From Mucidula mucida (Eukaryota > Basidiomycota > Agaricomycetes > Agaricales > Physalacriaceae): a DNA stretch of 18,433 nucleotides. The position numbers and the translations under genes were made by a program. Within the stretch, counting starts at the first letter, position 1, and the number at the start of each line of letters is the position of its first letter. Location: positions 1 through 18,433 of the forward strand of contig JADNYV010000664.1 in NCBI GenBank assembly GCA_015501055.1. Reading direction: 5' to 3'. This document shows positions 9,974 to 18,433 of the stretch, in pieces. The notes beneath the pieces are model-generated. The model did not search any database. It worked only from the letters and a program-made list of their open reading frames with translations, and was not told the origin of the DNA.

Positions 9974-11163
9974 CTAGAACTGGCAATACTCGTTGGCTTC
10001 GTTCTCGGTGAGCTCCTCTGGCTCGTCACCATTGTCGTTTCCTTCATAGGTGTTGCAGATACTGTCGACATCGGTGGCCGTGACAGAGCTATGGAAACGC
10101 GTAAAATGTATGTTGAACCAAAGGGTATATGGACTCACTCCATGTCAATGATAGCGGTATCACCATACTATTTAGTGGCGTGAGGAATGTCGAAGACTCG
10201 CGACAGCCATCAAAGACGTACGTTAGAGTTGATACCAGCAAGAATGCTACCACTTTCAGCAATCACGTTGGTGATTTCGACGTGCTAAGGCGGAATGATT
10301 GGCAATCGGATCACAGGGAGAAGGCGGGAACATACTCTTTCGTACATGTCATCGCAGTTTCCGCAACTCCTATACAACTTGCCGAAGTCTTGCACCTATC
10401 ACCAACGTCAGCTATGGTTGAGTTAGCTTTGTGGCAGAGGGAAACGCACGCAGAAGCTGTCGATGACGACTGTGCCACCGCCGTTATGTTGAACGACCTT
10501 GTCGTCGGCGCCCTTTGCGCCTCCACCCGTAATGTAAGAAGTACCGGACTCCTGCTTCATTGTAACAGCATCCTGGGAAGTGTGAGTATTGTCTATCTGA
10601 TCAATAGTTTCGTGTACCTCACAGACAGCCTCTGACGGAAGGTATTGGGAATATCAGTTATGGGTCGTCGTTTATAGAAGAACTGCCTACCAAACCAGAC
10701 TGCAGATTGATGAGATTCGAACAAAACAAATCTTGAAAACTCACCGTTTGTCAACGTGCATGAGCCCAAACAATGAATACCCTCTCCTTGGTCGGCACCC
10801 TAGAATAATTGTCAGTCGTATCTCAGTGCGTGGGATCGAGTGCTTACAATGACAACATTGGAAAGGCTGGCGCCGTCTTCCAACAAGAACACTGCGTCGC
10901 TGTCGCCGCCCTCATCTTGACCACCGCACTCAGTGCCGCGGTCATACCTTACATTATCGCCCTACGTACACATGAGCCTTCATACCACGAAGAGAACGCA
11001 AATGTTGACGCACATCGAAAGACTCCCCCGCAGCGATAGTCATTGCCTCCGAAAGAGACGTGGACGAAGCGGGTTCGGGAAATGTGCAGCTGGCTGCACG
11101 TGGCTTGGGGACCGCTTTGGCGACGGCCAACAAGGACAAAACGACAGTGGATGCGAAGATCAT
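9974..11163 (-). CDS. Secreted pectate lyase, polysaccharide lyase family 3
   Basis: Ten exons: 11163-11014, 10961-10848, 10799-10745, 10699-10691, 10631-10618, 10572-10450, 10395-10336, 10284-10222, 10167-10139 and 10088-9974; 243 residues, normal for fungal PL3, frame intact. It cleaves de-esterified pectin (polygalacturonate) by beta-elimination outside the cell, usually calcium-dependent, in a parallel beta-helix. The N-terminus is a signal peptide (MIFASTVVLSLLAVAKA). PL3 landmarks follow in order: CTFPEP, AAGESFDG, RYDRG, QDEGGDSDAVF, EGIHCLGSCTLTNVW, CEDAVTMKQ, GGGAKGADDKVVQHNG and GKLYRSCGNCDDMYE, with many cysteines expected to form disulfides. The ligands and catalytic Lys/Arg should lie in the DDKVVQHNG and LYRSCGNC segments. 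Exons 4 and 5 are only 9 and 14 nt, yet are needed to make NVWFEAVCEDA. It suggests a plant-associated or saprotrophic lifestyle. Confidence 0.95.
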
Positions 11164-12277
11164 TGTGGTGCTTGTAAGGTGTAAGGAGCAATTGATTTAA
11201 TGAGGGAAATAGAGAACGAAAGTGGATGCACAGCAGCTAACACGTCTTTCGTATGAAGAGGTAGAATGAAGATCAAGCGTCGAACGCGGTCGTCTTTATA
11301 CGTCTCGCATGCTTTAGAGGCCGGCGCCTCTTAGGAACCTGGAATCTTCGTGTAGCATTGGATCCGGACGCCATTGGAGTAGATACAGGTGGATGAGAAC
11401 TCGCGCAGTCGGCGGACAAGTAGCTGGCTTGGCAGGCCCTGGAAATTGGGCGAGTATTTTGAAATACCCAGTCGCGTGGAAACAACGTGAGCATGGAGGT
11501 GGCGCAGTGGACAAACAAGCTTTCACATCATCCCAAAGCGTTTCCGAAACATAGAAGAACAGGGAATCTTTATAAATGAACGTTCGGGTGGTGTCGGCAT
11601 ATGAAGCTGATTTGCGTCTCAAGACAAGACAGAGTTGGTTAAGAACTTAGCGTGTCCATAGTCGAGCAAGGCAGCAGGGTTCAGACGAGAATGACGAACG
11701 CCAAGAGTACCCTCTTGGTGAAATACCGAGTGCAACGACTCGGGGGTGGGTACTACTGGGTAGTCCTCGTCAATGTGTGGCTGGCCTGGAGCTGGCTTCT
11801 AGGCGACGATCGACATAAGCAAGCGGCCGCCTGGAGTTCTATTTTCTTTGCAAAAATGCGTGCACACAACCAGAATGGGCCCGCATTCTCAGATCGAGTC
11901 CATATAAGTATGAAGTCTTGGAAGTATCATGTCGCCAGAGACACTGTAGTTCGACACCAACATTTGGCCTTGATGGAAGGCGAAGACAAGAAGCAAACAA
12001 AAAGCCTATCACTGTACCTGCACCCGGCCCGGTCATCCGATCATGACGCCTCTTTTTTCGTGCACTGACCTTGCACCGAATGTCCACTGTCAAACCTCCG
12101 ATTGGCGGAATATAGAAAATCAAGGCCTCTGGTGAAAGATGCTCTGAAGCAATGTGATCCACTAGGCATTATCAGTTCTTGTGACCTTTTCACCGGCGCG
12201 ATAATCGTCCCACCTGACCCTTCCACGATGTTACGAGGCCCGGCGCGGAGCTCCCTGTTGCTTGATAGTAGACATCG
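11164..12277. other. Intergenic stretch between divergent genes, no supported gene
   Basis: About 1.1 kb between the divergent pectate lyase and SMP-30 genes. Open frames on both strands (for example plus 11652-12068, minus 11839-12162) start at non-ATG codons or have no family-like composition, and do not splice into anything longer. It probably holds both promoters; an inverted CCAAT (ATTGG) occurs near 12099. Confidence 0.5.
11295..11300 (-). promoter_or_regulatory. TATA box of the pectate lyase gene
   Basis: TATAAA on the minus strand, about 130 bases before the start codon at 11163. The spacing fits a 5' leader of roughly 100 bases. Confidence 0.45.
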
Positions 12278-13510
12278 ATGGCGGCTGGTCATATCACTGT
12301 AGACGAACCTTTGCTCAAGGTAGGGTGCATCTTGGGTGAAGGTAAGTTCAAAATCTACGCGATAAACTCGTCATCTAATTTGACGTTTTTGAGGTCCTCT
12401 TTATGATGCTCGTATTGGCGTATTGCATTTCGTTGATATTCCAGAGAAGAAAGTAAGTGTCGTCCAATCGACCTATTTATCTGAAGACTAACGTGGAGAA
12501 AGGTCTATCACTTCAAGACCGCGACAAACGAGCTGTCAGTTGATGAATATCCCGATTCCATCACTTGCTTAGCTCTGCACCCATCTGATCCTTCCATCGT
12601 ATGTGCCAGCCTCTGACTTCTGTATTGGTCGCCTGAGGACCTGCCTCTTTAGCTCGGTTGTGCGGCCAAAAATGGATTTGGTCTATTGGAAGGGGCGTCC
12701 TTGAAGTATCTCGCTGAACCTATCCCCGCTGAAGACCGACCATTCACTCGCTTCAATGACGGTGGCTGCGACAGAAACGGCAGGTTTTATGCAGGCACTG
12801 TATACTCCCAGGACCCAACGCATCCTGTTCCTGGTATGCTGTATCGCTTTGACCCCGCGGATGGCAGTTGTGTTGTCATGGACAAGGGTCCATTCACCGC
12901 AAGTACACGCGTTCACCCTTATTGAATCAGTTTATAACAATCTTCCAGGACTCAAACGGGTTAGGTTGGAGTCCTGATGAAACCAAGTTGTGCGTACGCC
13001 ATAACCCGTCCAGTCCGTCATTGAAGCTTCATTATAGTTATTTTACCGACTCCATCAACAACATCATATATGTGTATGATTATTCCCCATCGGATGGAAA
13101 CATCACGAATCGACGCGTATTTGTGGACGCCAACAAGCTGGGTTTAAATGGTACTTGCGACGGACTTTGCATCGACACGGAAGGAGGCATATGGGGCGCG
13201 CGATGGGAGGGATCCTCCATCATTCGATATACCCCCGAGGGAACGATAGACTTGGTCATCGACTTTCCCAAAGTGTGGCGCGTCACCGCGTGTTGCTTTG
13301 CAGGTAAATCAAACCTCGAGTCATTGGAGAATCCGCTGAGCATAATGACAGGTCCCAACAACGATCAACTGTATGTGACATCAGCGCACTGCGGCGCCAA
13401 TGGAAGTGATCCTGCGTTGCAAGAACAGTATCCAGATTCTGGCCATCTTTTTCAAAGTCGATCTGTCCAACAGGTTCAAGGGGTTAGAGAGGCACTGCTT
13501 CAGGCCGTGA
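12278..13510 (+). CDS. SMP-30/regucalcin-like lactonase (gluconolactonase family), last exon frameshifted
   Basis: Seven exons: 12278-12341, 12394-12452, 12503-12598, 12653-12898, 12949-12989, 13038-13303 and 13352-13510. SMP-30 proteins are six-bladed propellers that hydrolyse sugar lactones or related esters with a divalent metal. The metal ligands are visible: Glu21 in GEGP, Asn158 in DSNGLGW and Asp210 in CDGLCID, close to human 18/154/204; FNDGGCD and FYAGT form the usual substrate-side loop. Intron 4 (12899-12948) has a GC donor (GCAAGT). In the last exon a T5 run at 13448-13452 puts the frame one base off. As written it ends at 13524 with an unrelated tail. With T4 it would read KVDLSNRFKGL and stop at 13510, the family-like end. 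The true substrate cannot be told from sequence. Confidence 0.92.
12899..12948 (+). other. GC-AG intron in the SMP-30 gene
   Basis: Donor GCAAGT directly after PFT and acceptor TTCCAG directly before DSNGLGW, 50 nt. No GT donor nearby keeps both conserved flanks in frame, and reading through gives a stop. Confidence 0.85.
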
Positions 13511-13524
13511 GTATAGGCCACTAG

Positions 13525-13770
13525 AAACTCCGTGAATCTTTGAAGCTATGTACGTAGAGAAGAAGTCAAGATCCTGTCCTGATGATAACCCATCTGGATC
13601 AGCGTGTAGAGTAATAGTACGAGATGAGACGCGTCAAAGGTCGCCGGGATTTCTGGCCTAGTAATGATGAATAAATGAGCGTGGATACTACGTCCCATGC
13701 GTGTACATATGTCAATTGTAGAAATACACTCTAATCTATGCCCACATCACGAAGCCCTATATCCTCAAAT
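13525..13770. other. Short convergent intergenic region
   Basis: 246 bases between the stops of the SMP-30 and GH128 genes. Nothing beyond 3' untranslated sequence is apparent. Confidence 0.5.
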
Positions 13771-15200
13771 TCAGAAACAGTCCTGCCCAGTTGACGTTAT
13801 ATAATTGACATGCACAGCAAAACACATGTTACGACGCGGATTAACAATCGGAAATTCCGAAGTTGATTGTTCTGCCCCGGAAAAGGTTGGCGTCGCGATG
13901 TTCGTTCCGACTGTTACTGTCGGTAGAGAGGCTGTTGGTCCAGCGACCAGTGTAACAGAGTGGGTCGCTGGCCCACTTTTCTCCACAGTGTCGGCGCCGA
14001 CGTAGAATTGCCCCAACTCATTTAACCCTCCATCGTCGTTGAGAAGATCTGGGACCAAAGCGTAAGGACGCTAAAGAAACCCACTAAGGAGGAGGTAAAC
14101 TTACTGTAAAAAGATCCATTCTCTGGCCTCTGCAAAAATAACCGTTATTGAGTGTGAAGGTGTAATTAACGAAAAAGCCCACGAAGTAGCCAAACCAAGC
14201 GTAGCGCTCTACCCAATCCAAGGTGTCCATGTAAGCGGCTGTGGTGTTCATGAACGTAAGGACATCTTTTCGTAGCGATTGGCACGATATTTGATGTCCA
14301 AAGGAGAAATAACGTACCCTGATAATCTGAACCCGTGTCAGCATACTCTGTAATCCAAAGCTTGAGATCGGCCATTGCCCATGAATAGACCACAGATAGT
14401 CGTAAAAGCCTGCAGAGCCCACGCCATACCTTGCAACACTCGTTAGGACACGACATAGTGCACGTATGTCTTTTGCTCACCAGTGCAACGGGAGAAAATC
14501 GATACTACATTCCTTGCAAGCAGCGAAAAAGTCTGACAGCCATGGTCGCCCGGTAGGCGAGCTCGTCACAGCAGGTCCACCAAGACGAACACCCTTGGAC
14601 TTCAGCGGCTCAATGTACTTCATCCACTGGTCAGCGGCATACGTCGGGTCCATGTTCGACTGTTCATCGAAATCCGGTTCATTGAAGGTCTGTATAAGCT
14701 TTCTGTGAATATATATTCTTGGCCAGCGAGTAAGAAGGTGCATACCAGTAGAGTTTTAGCGCCTGTCTTTGACATGATACTTGCCAGGCTCTCAATATTT
14801 CCGGCGCCCCATTGCATTGGAACGTATTCCACGCCAGTGTCTGCGAGGTAGTCTGGAGGGGTAATGGACCAGTCATACGTCCACGAAACGACGCTTCGAG
14901 TCTGATTGATATTCAAGACGTCTGCGGGTTGTTGGCAGCGGGGAACGACAGCCCGCGTTTGCGGTTCTTATTCGCCTTTTCTGTGGAGTCTGTCGAGTTG
15001 GTGGATAAGCTGGATGCGCTATCAGAGCTGGTTGAATTGCTCGATGACTGGCTGGCTGCCGACGCTGTGGCGGTGGTGGACACGGAGACGTTCGCAGAAG
15101 TAGCAGAGGAAACATTGTCCGACGCGCTAGAGTTGGTATCCCAGTGTGCAGAGGCGGGCACCACCAAGGCAAAGAAACAGAAAAGAGTGTGTGCGAGCAT
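13771..15200 (-). CDS. Secreted GH128 (Asl1-like) beta-1,3-glucanase, two single-base frame breaks
   Basis: Six exons: 15200-14746, 14689-14481, 14429-14318, 14265-14183, 14129-14105 and 14048-13771; introns of 51-56 nt; about 387 residues once two missing bases are allowed for. The N-terminus is a signal peptide (MLAHTLFCFFALVVPASA), followed by about 70 Ser/Thr/Asn-rich residues likely to be O-glycosylated. The catalytic barrel starts at KRGLSFPAANNPQ. Expected GH128 landmarks are all present: VVSWTYDW, YVPMQW, TFNEPD (acid/base Glu about 156), RLGGPAV, WLSDFF, HWYG, WITEYAD (nucleophile Glu about 250), AWFGYF and LLNDDGGLN. Frame breaks lie near 14921 (one G missing before DVLNINQ) and near 14372 (one G missing in TGGCC, between HGQW and DLKLW). 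GH128 enzymes cut beta-1,3-glucan, often in the fungus's own wall. The gene is divergent from guanine deaminase. Confidence 0.93.
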
Positions 15201-15662
15201 GGCGAAGGACTGAATGGGTACCCACGTTCAGACTCAGAGGCACATTTTGGACGCAAGATTTTAAACAGTTGATGAGTAGTTCCCAGGCACTGTTTTTATG
15301 GCTTCATCAGGGCGAACTGTCGAAGACTAGGTCTCAGGCAAAAGAAGTCGCGACAGACCGAATGCTCCGGCATTCGGGCATTCGATTCCTTTAGTTTGCT
15401 GCACGTCGGCGAAGCATAGTGTAAGTAGAGCATAATCAGAGCCGCAGGCCATCTAGAGGACCGAGTGGGACGCGCAAAGGATCCGTCAATTCAGTTGGCA
15501 AGAAGTGAACTTTGAGGCACAACGACTCGGAGAAACATGCGGACGGACGGACTGAATCGCCGTCCAATCGTCGATACTTGACTGTGATTCGAGCAAGGTG
15601 TTGCCCGAGGAAGGACGTGATGAACGGAAGTGTCAGGGTCAAACCCGTCAACCAATACACCC
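15201..15662. other. Shared upstream region of divergent GH128 and guanine deaminase genes
   Basis: About 460 bases with no credible coding frame. It contains the palindrome at 15359-15376 and, toward GH128, an ATAAAAA stretch near 15293-15300 that could act as a TATA element about 95 bases from the ATG. Confidence 0.45.
15359..15384. repeat. CGAATGC/GCATTCG palindrome with an extra half-site
   Basis: CGAATGC (15359-15365), a 4-base spacer TCCG and GCATTCG (15370-15376) form a perfect 7-bp inverted repeat. GCATTCG then occurs again at 15378-15384. It lies between two divergent start codons. It could be a transcription-factor operator; no known factor is assigned. Confidence 0.6.
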
Positions 15663-17217
15663 ATGGGGCCTATGTTGATACGCGGAACGTTCGTGCAGTG
15701 CGCAGAGAGCAGCAAGCTGGACATCTTTGAGGACCACCTCCTAGGCAAGTCGGCCTCGCGCCTCGCTGTCGCTGCCATCTCCGACGCTTTTGCAGCTGTG
15801 AACGAGTCGGGTGTCATTACGCACTTTGGACCTGGCCGCTCTTCCCAAGCTGCATCTCTGCTCTCAGGACAAGGCCCGTCTGCCGTACTACAGGTTCCGG
15901 AGGGCAGCTTTGTGCTGCCAACCTTCTGCGATCTCCATTGCATGCGCCTCAATTTCTGTATCAAGGAAATGGCCTTCATCTTCCGTTGTTGGAATGGCTG
16001 AACCAGTACGCCTTTGAAGCCGAAAAACGCCTGGACGGAGACCCAGCCTTAGCGCGAAAGGTATACAGTCGTCTTGCTCGACGGTTAAAGAGAACGGAAC
16101 AGGCGCTGTCCTTCTGTTTGGTACCATCAAGGAACAGACCAAGTACGCCGCTCCTACGGTGCTCGACCGTCAAGACTAATTATATAGTCTCATTCTTGCT
16201 GACATCATGAACGCGGCAGGCATCAGAGCTTTTGTCGGAAAGCTCTCTATGGACCAGAACTCTCTTCCAACCTACATCGAAGCCTCTGCCGAAGCATCAG
16301 TTCTTGCTGCCCGGTCTTTCGTAGAAACTATGCACGACACGTTCCGTCATCCGAGAATTGTAGAGCCTGTTGTAACCCCGCGCTTCGTACCAACATGTTC
16401 TGACGACCTTCTGGTCGGTCTAGGTGCCCTTGCAGCTTCTCATAACGTTCAAATCCAGAGTCATCTCGCCGAATCACACGACCAAGTGAATGCTGTTCTT
16501 ACCGAGCGCGGAGTTGACGATATCAATGTTTTCGAACGCGTCAGTTCTAAATTGCTCAGCTGTGACACCTTCAAACATCTTTCGTAGAGCCAACTATTGA
16601 CACCGCGAACCGTACAAGCACATTGTACATTTCTAGATCCACCTTCCCTCTCGCGGCTGTACGAAAGTGGAACTTCAGTAGCCCACTGTCCGTTGTCAAA
16701 CGCATACTTTTCTGCCAAACCGTTTCCTCTACGTGAAGCCCTCGATCTGAATGTCAAGGTCGGCTTAGGAACGGATGTAGCAGGTGGATATAGCCTGGAC
16801 ATCATGAACGCTATGAGGCAGGCCGTCATGGTCTCGAGAATGCGACAAGGTAGTAACATCTTGGATGCAAAGCACGACAAGTCCGTTGCCATCGATTGGA
16901 TAGAGGCTCTGCACCTTGCTACCCGTGGTGGCGCAGGAGCTCTTGGACTTTCGATTGGGATATTTGAGGTCGGTGCTCCATTTGATGCCCAGCAGAGTAA
17001 GTCGACGTGTTTTACCGAACGCTGAATGTAACGCACCGGTGCCTTAGTTTCTCTTTGGGATCCTGCGACCGAAGAAAGTGTGGGGGCTCTCGATTTTTTC
17101 GATGCAGAGGACAAGAAGATTACTCCAACGTCACTCGAAAAGTGGTGGTGTTTGGGTGATACTAGGAATCGTACTGGCATGTGGGTGCAAGGACTCAAGC
17201 TTGACCCCTTCACTTAG
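15663..17217 (+). CDS. GUD1: Guanine deaminase (amidohydrolase), two single-base frame breaks
   Basis: Five exons: 15663-15744, 15796-16142, 16188-16539, 16588-16996 and 17048-17217; about 453 residues when two missing bases are allowed for, matching the human enzyme's length. It converts guanine to xanthine in purine salvage and nitrogen recovery. Landmarks: RGTFVQ, DHLL, the DLHLHAPQ metal-binding region, KVYSRLARR, RAFVGKLSMD, VTPRF, IQSHLAES, AHCTFL, SVAHCPLSN, VGLGTDVAGGYS (metal Asp) and a C-terminal WWCLGDTRNRTGMWVQG. Frame breaks: near 15938, where CATTGCAT should have one more T to give His-Leu-His (about 75-77), and near 16090, one G missing after LARRLK. Both sides of each break match the family. 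Intron 1 has a GC donor (GCAAGT). The ATG at 15663 (CCCATGG) is the first in this frame; starts further upstream would be non-ATG. Confidence 0.94.
15745..15795 (+). other. GC-AG intron in the guanine deaminase gene
   Basis: Donor GCAAGT after EDHLL and acceptor TTGCAG, 51 nt. Its length is a multiple of three without a stop, so retention would add 17 residues. Splicing joins EDHLL to AVNESGVI, which matches the family (human: RDHLLGVSDSGKI). Confidence 0.8.
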
Positions 17218-17293
17218 CCAGTCTTACAATGGCGCTCCCGAGCTTGATACAGGAATCAGTAGTGGACAAATGGTTACATGCTGGCTATATTCT

Positions 17294-17560
17294 CTAAATG
17301 TCCACGGCCAGATTCCAGTACTTGAGCTTCAATTGTTCGCCATTGGTCACATTCGCGTCAGCGGGCCTCGCGGCGTATGGTCCAACGGCAATAGACCAGC
17401 CTGCCTCATCAGCGACGAACCACGGTACTTCCCTAAGAGGAATCCTTTCCACCTCGTTGCCCTTTTCATCCAAGATGAGACGATACACCCAAAGGCTCAC
17501 CCCCAACTCGTCGCTTTCTCTCCTCGCATGTACCGTGTATTCCCTTTCGTTCCCCGCACT
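17294..17560 (-). pseudogene. C-terminal exon of a DUF1349-like protein, 5' part not found
   Basis: On the minus strand an open frame of about 88 residues ends at TAG 17296-17294, 76 bases from the guanine deaminase stop (convergent). It reads EYTVHARRESDELGVSLWVYR, then PLREVPWFVAD, then SIAVGPYAARPAD and KLKYWNLAVDI. This alternating-strand pattern, ending on LREV.WF, VG.YAARP and a final hydrophobic strand, fits the concanavalin-A-like DUF1349 family, whose proteins are usually 200 or more residues. A possible splice acceptor (CACCCAG, near 17562-17568) would start this exon. Beyond about 17600 the sequence turns AT-rich with no coding signal, so the first half of the gene is missing, in a distant exon or destroyed. 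The upper coordinate is approximate. A functional gene with a long upstream intron cannot be ruled out. Confidence 0.55.
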
Positions 17561-17599
17561 GGGTGAAGGCCTCGGAGTTTTTGGCGAAAACCCCGGTTA

Positions 17600-18110
17600 A
17601 AGAACCTCAAGAGTTTTAACGATTTTTTTAGATTAAAATGATTTTAAAACTATTTTAACATTCTTTGAAGTATTTTGACCAAAAACTTAAGTGAAATTTG
17701 TCTTAAAAATATTAGTAAGAACAGCAAAAGCCAAATTAGGAAGTTTTAGAGTAGTTTTAAGGTTAAAATTAGGTTAAAATTATCAGAACTTGTATTTTAA
17801 TGAGTTTAATATGGTTTTCAGTGAAAAAGTCAGAAAGAAATGAGAAAGAATATAGTTAAAACTTTGAGAAGATAGTCAGGAGGGATTGTATGATATATTT
17901 AGAGAGTATTAAAATATTTATAAGGGAATTTTTGATGAGAATATTAGAAAAGAGGTTCGGAGGATTTTGACTGAAAGAAAAGATGAAAATTGTGTAAAGA
18001 ATTGTAAAATACAAAACTAAGGTGAAATTTCTTAAAAATTGTTTCAAGAGTTTTTAATGAAAATAGAACTAAAAATAAAGTGAAAAGTAAGGTGAAACGT
18101 CAAAAACCGA
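17600..18110. other. AT-rich, C-poor non-coding block
   Basis: The composition changes abruptly at about 17600 from the roughly balanced base composition of the genes to about 25 percent GC. By my hand count 17701-18060 holds about 73 G but only about 17 C on the plus strand. Frames are short and stop-rich. It is dominated by TTTTAA, AAAATT and GAAAG-like words without a clean repeat unit. It could be an eroded repeat or a heterochromatic spacer. Confidence 0.7.
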
Positions 18111-18174
18111 AAGCGCGATAATCAAGAAGTACTGTCATCAGTGCAAGGTCACTATACTCAACACAAGGCCCAGG

Positions 18175-18380
18175 CAAGGAGTACTGTACTGCAGTCAATG
18201 TGGGATCAATGCCGTCAATGCAAGGAGTACTGCAGTCAATGCAAAGATCAACGCAAAAGGAGTACCGCAGTCAATGCGGGGTCAACACCGTCAACAGCAA
18301 GGAGTACCGCAGTCAATGCGGGGTCAACGCCGTCAACGCAAGGAGTACCCGCAGGCAATGCGGGGTCAACACCGTCAACG
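18175..18380. repeat. Minisatellite, about 42-bp unit
   Basis: Five consecutive copies begin with CAAGGAGTAC or a close variant. The last three have a period of 41-42 bases (phase marks at 18261, 18303 and 18344). The first unit is longer and the second shorter. Each unit contains the sub-motifs GTCAATGC and GTCAACGC, so the array looks built from a shorter GTCAAYRC word. It is G+C-rich, in sharp contrast with the block before it. The array runs to near the right edge, so its true size is unknown. Confidence 0.85.
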
Positions 18381-18386
18381 CCTCCC

Positions 18387-18433
18387 ATTGACTGCGGTAC
18401 TCCTTGCGTTGATCTCTGCATTGACTGCCAGTA
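18387..18433. repeat. Inverted copy of the minisatellite at the window end
   Basis: This segment is the reverse complement of the array sequence. Its reverse complement aligns with about 18227-18275 apart from one substitution and a few single-base gaps. The two arms enclose about 110 bases of direct units, giving a potential foldback. Confidence 0.85.

Noticed and set aside
11652..12068. 138-codon plus-strand frame between the pectate lyase and SMP-30 genes
   Set aside because: It starts at a GTG and lacks any recognisable domain or signal. The minus-strand frames opposite it are equally plausible, so none is called.
18175..18433. CRISPR-like array
   Set aside because: Units are contiguous with no unique spacers, no cas genes are present, and the gene structure is eukaryotic.

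Overview
The window looks like nuclear DNA of a filamentous basidiomycete, most likely an agaricomycete. Genes lie close together on both strands and are broken by many very short introns: I can place 39, almost all 45-59 nt, with GTRNGT-type donors, CTRAY-like branch points and YAG acceptors. The gene content fits: a Ty3/gypsy Gag, an uncharacterised protein with a YHEF...QCYWYA signature that I associate with agaricomycetes, a probable DUF6593 protein, PL3 pectate lyase and GH128 glucanase. A pectin-degrading, plant-associated fungus (for example a Rhizoctonia relative) is possible, but the species is a guess.

Layout. 1-1060 (minus): gag of a Ty3/gypsy retrotransposon, with the start of pol running off the left edge; its leader or LTR lies above 1060. 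1806-3219: no gene seen. 3220-4560 (plus): uncharacterised protein with a coiled-coil tail. 5050-5990 (plus): probable DUF6593 / tubby-like-fold protein with a PPxY tail. 6024-7613 (minus): ESCRT-II subunit VPS36. 7822-9496 (minus): O-acetylhomoserine sulfhydrylase (MET17). 9974-11163 (minus): secreted PL3 pectate lyase in 10 exons. 11164-12277: no supported gene. 12278-13510 (plus): SMP-30/regucalcin-type lactonase. 13771-15200 (minus): secreted GH128 beta-1,3-glucanase. 15663-17217 (plus): guanine deaminase. 17294 to about 17560 (minus): 3' end of a DUF1349-like gene. 17600-18110: AT-rich, C-poor block. 18175-18433: minisatellite ending in an inverted copy.

The genes do not form one pathway. 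They are housekeeping genes (VPS36, MET17, guanine deaminase), plant cell-wall or glucan enzymes (PL3, GH128), a lactonase and two lineage-specific proteins. No biosynthetic cluster or defence system is evident.

The most striking overall pattern is that five reading frames are broken by seven single-base length changes, nearly all of which can be placed in short runs of G or T, while VPS36, MET17 and PL3 splice into clean frames. That looks more like assembly or homopolymer error than widespread pseudogenisation, and it decides how the models should be read. The best candidate for new biology is the 3220-4560 protein, whose conserved His and Cys occur in the order expected of a circularly permuted papain-like fold.
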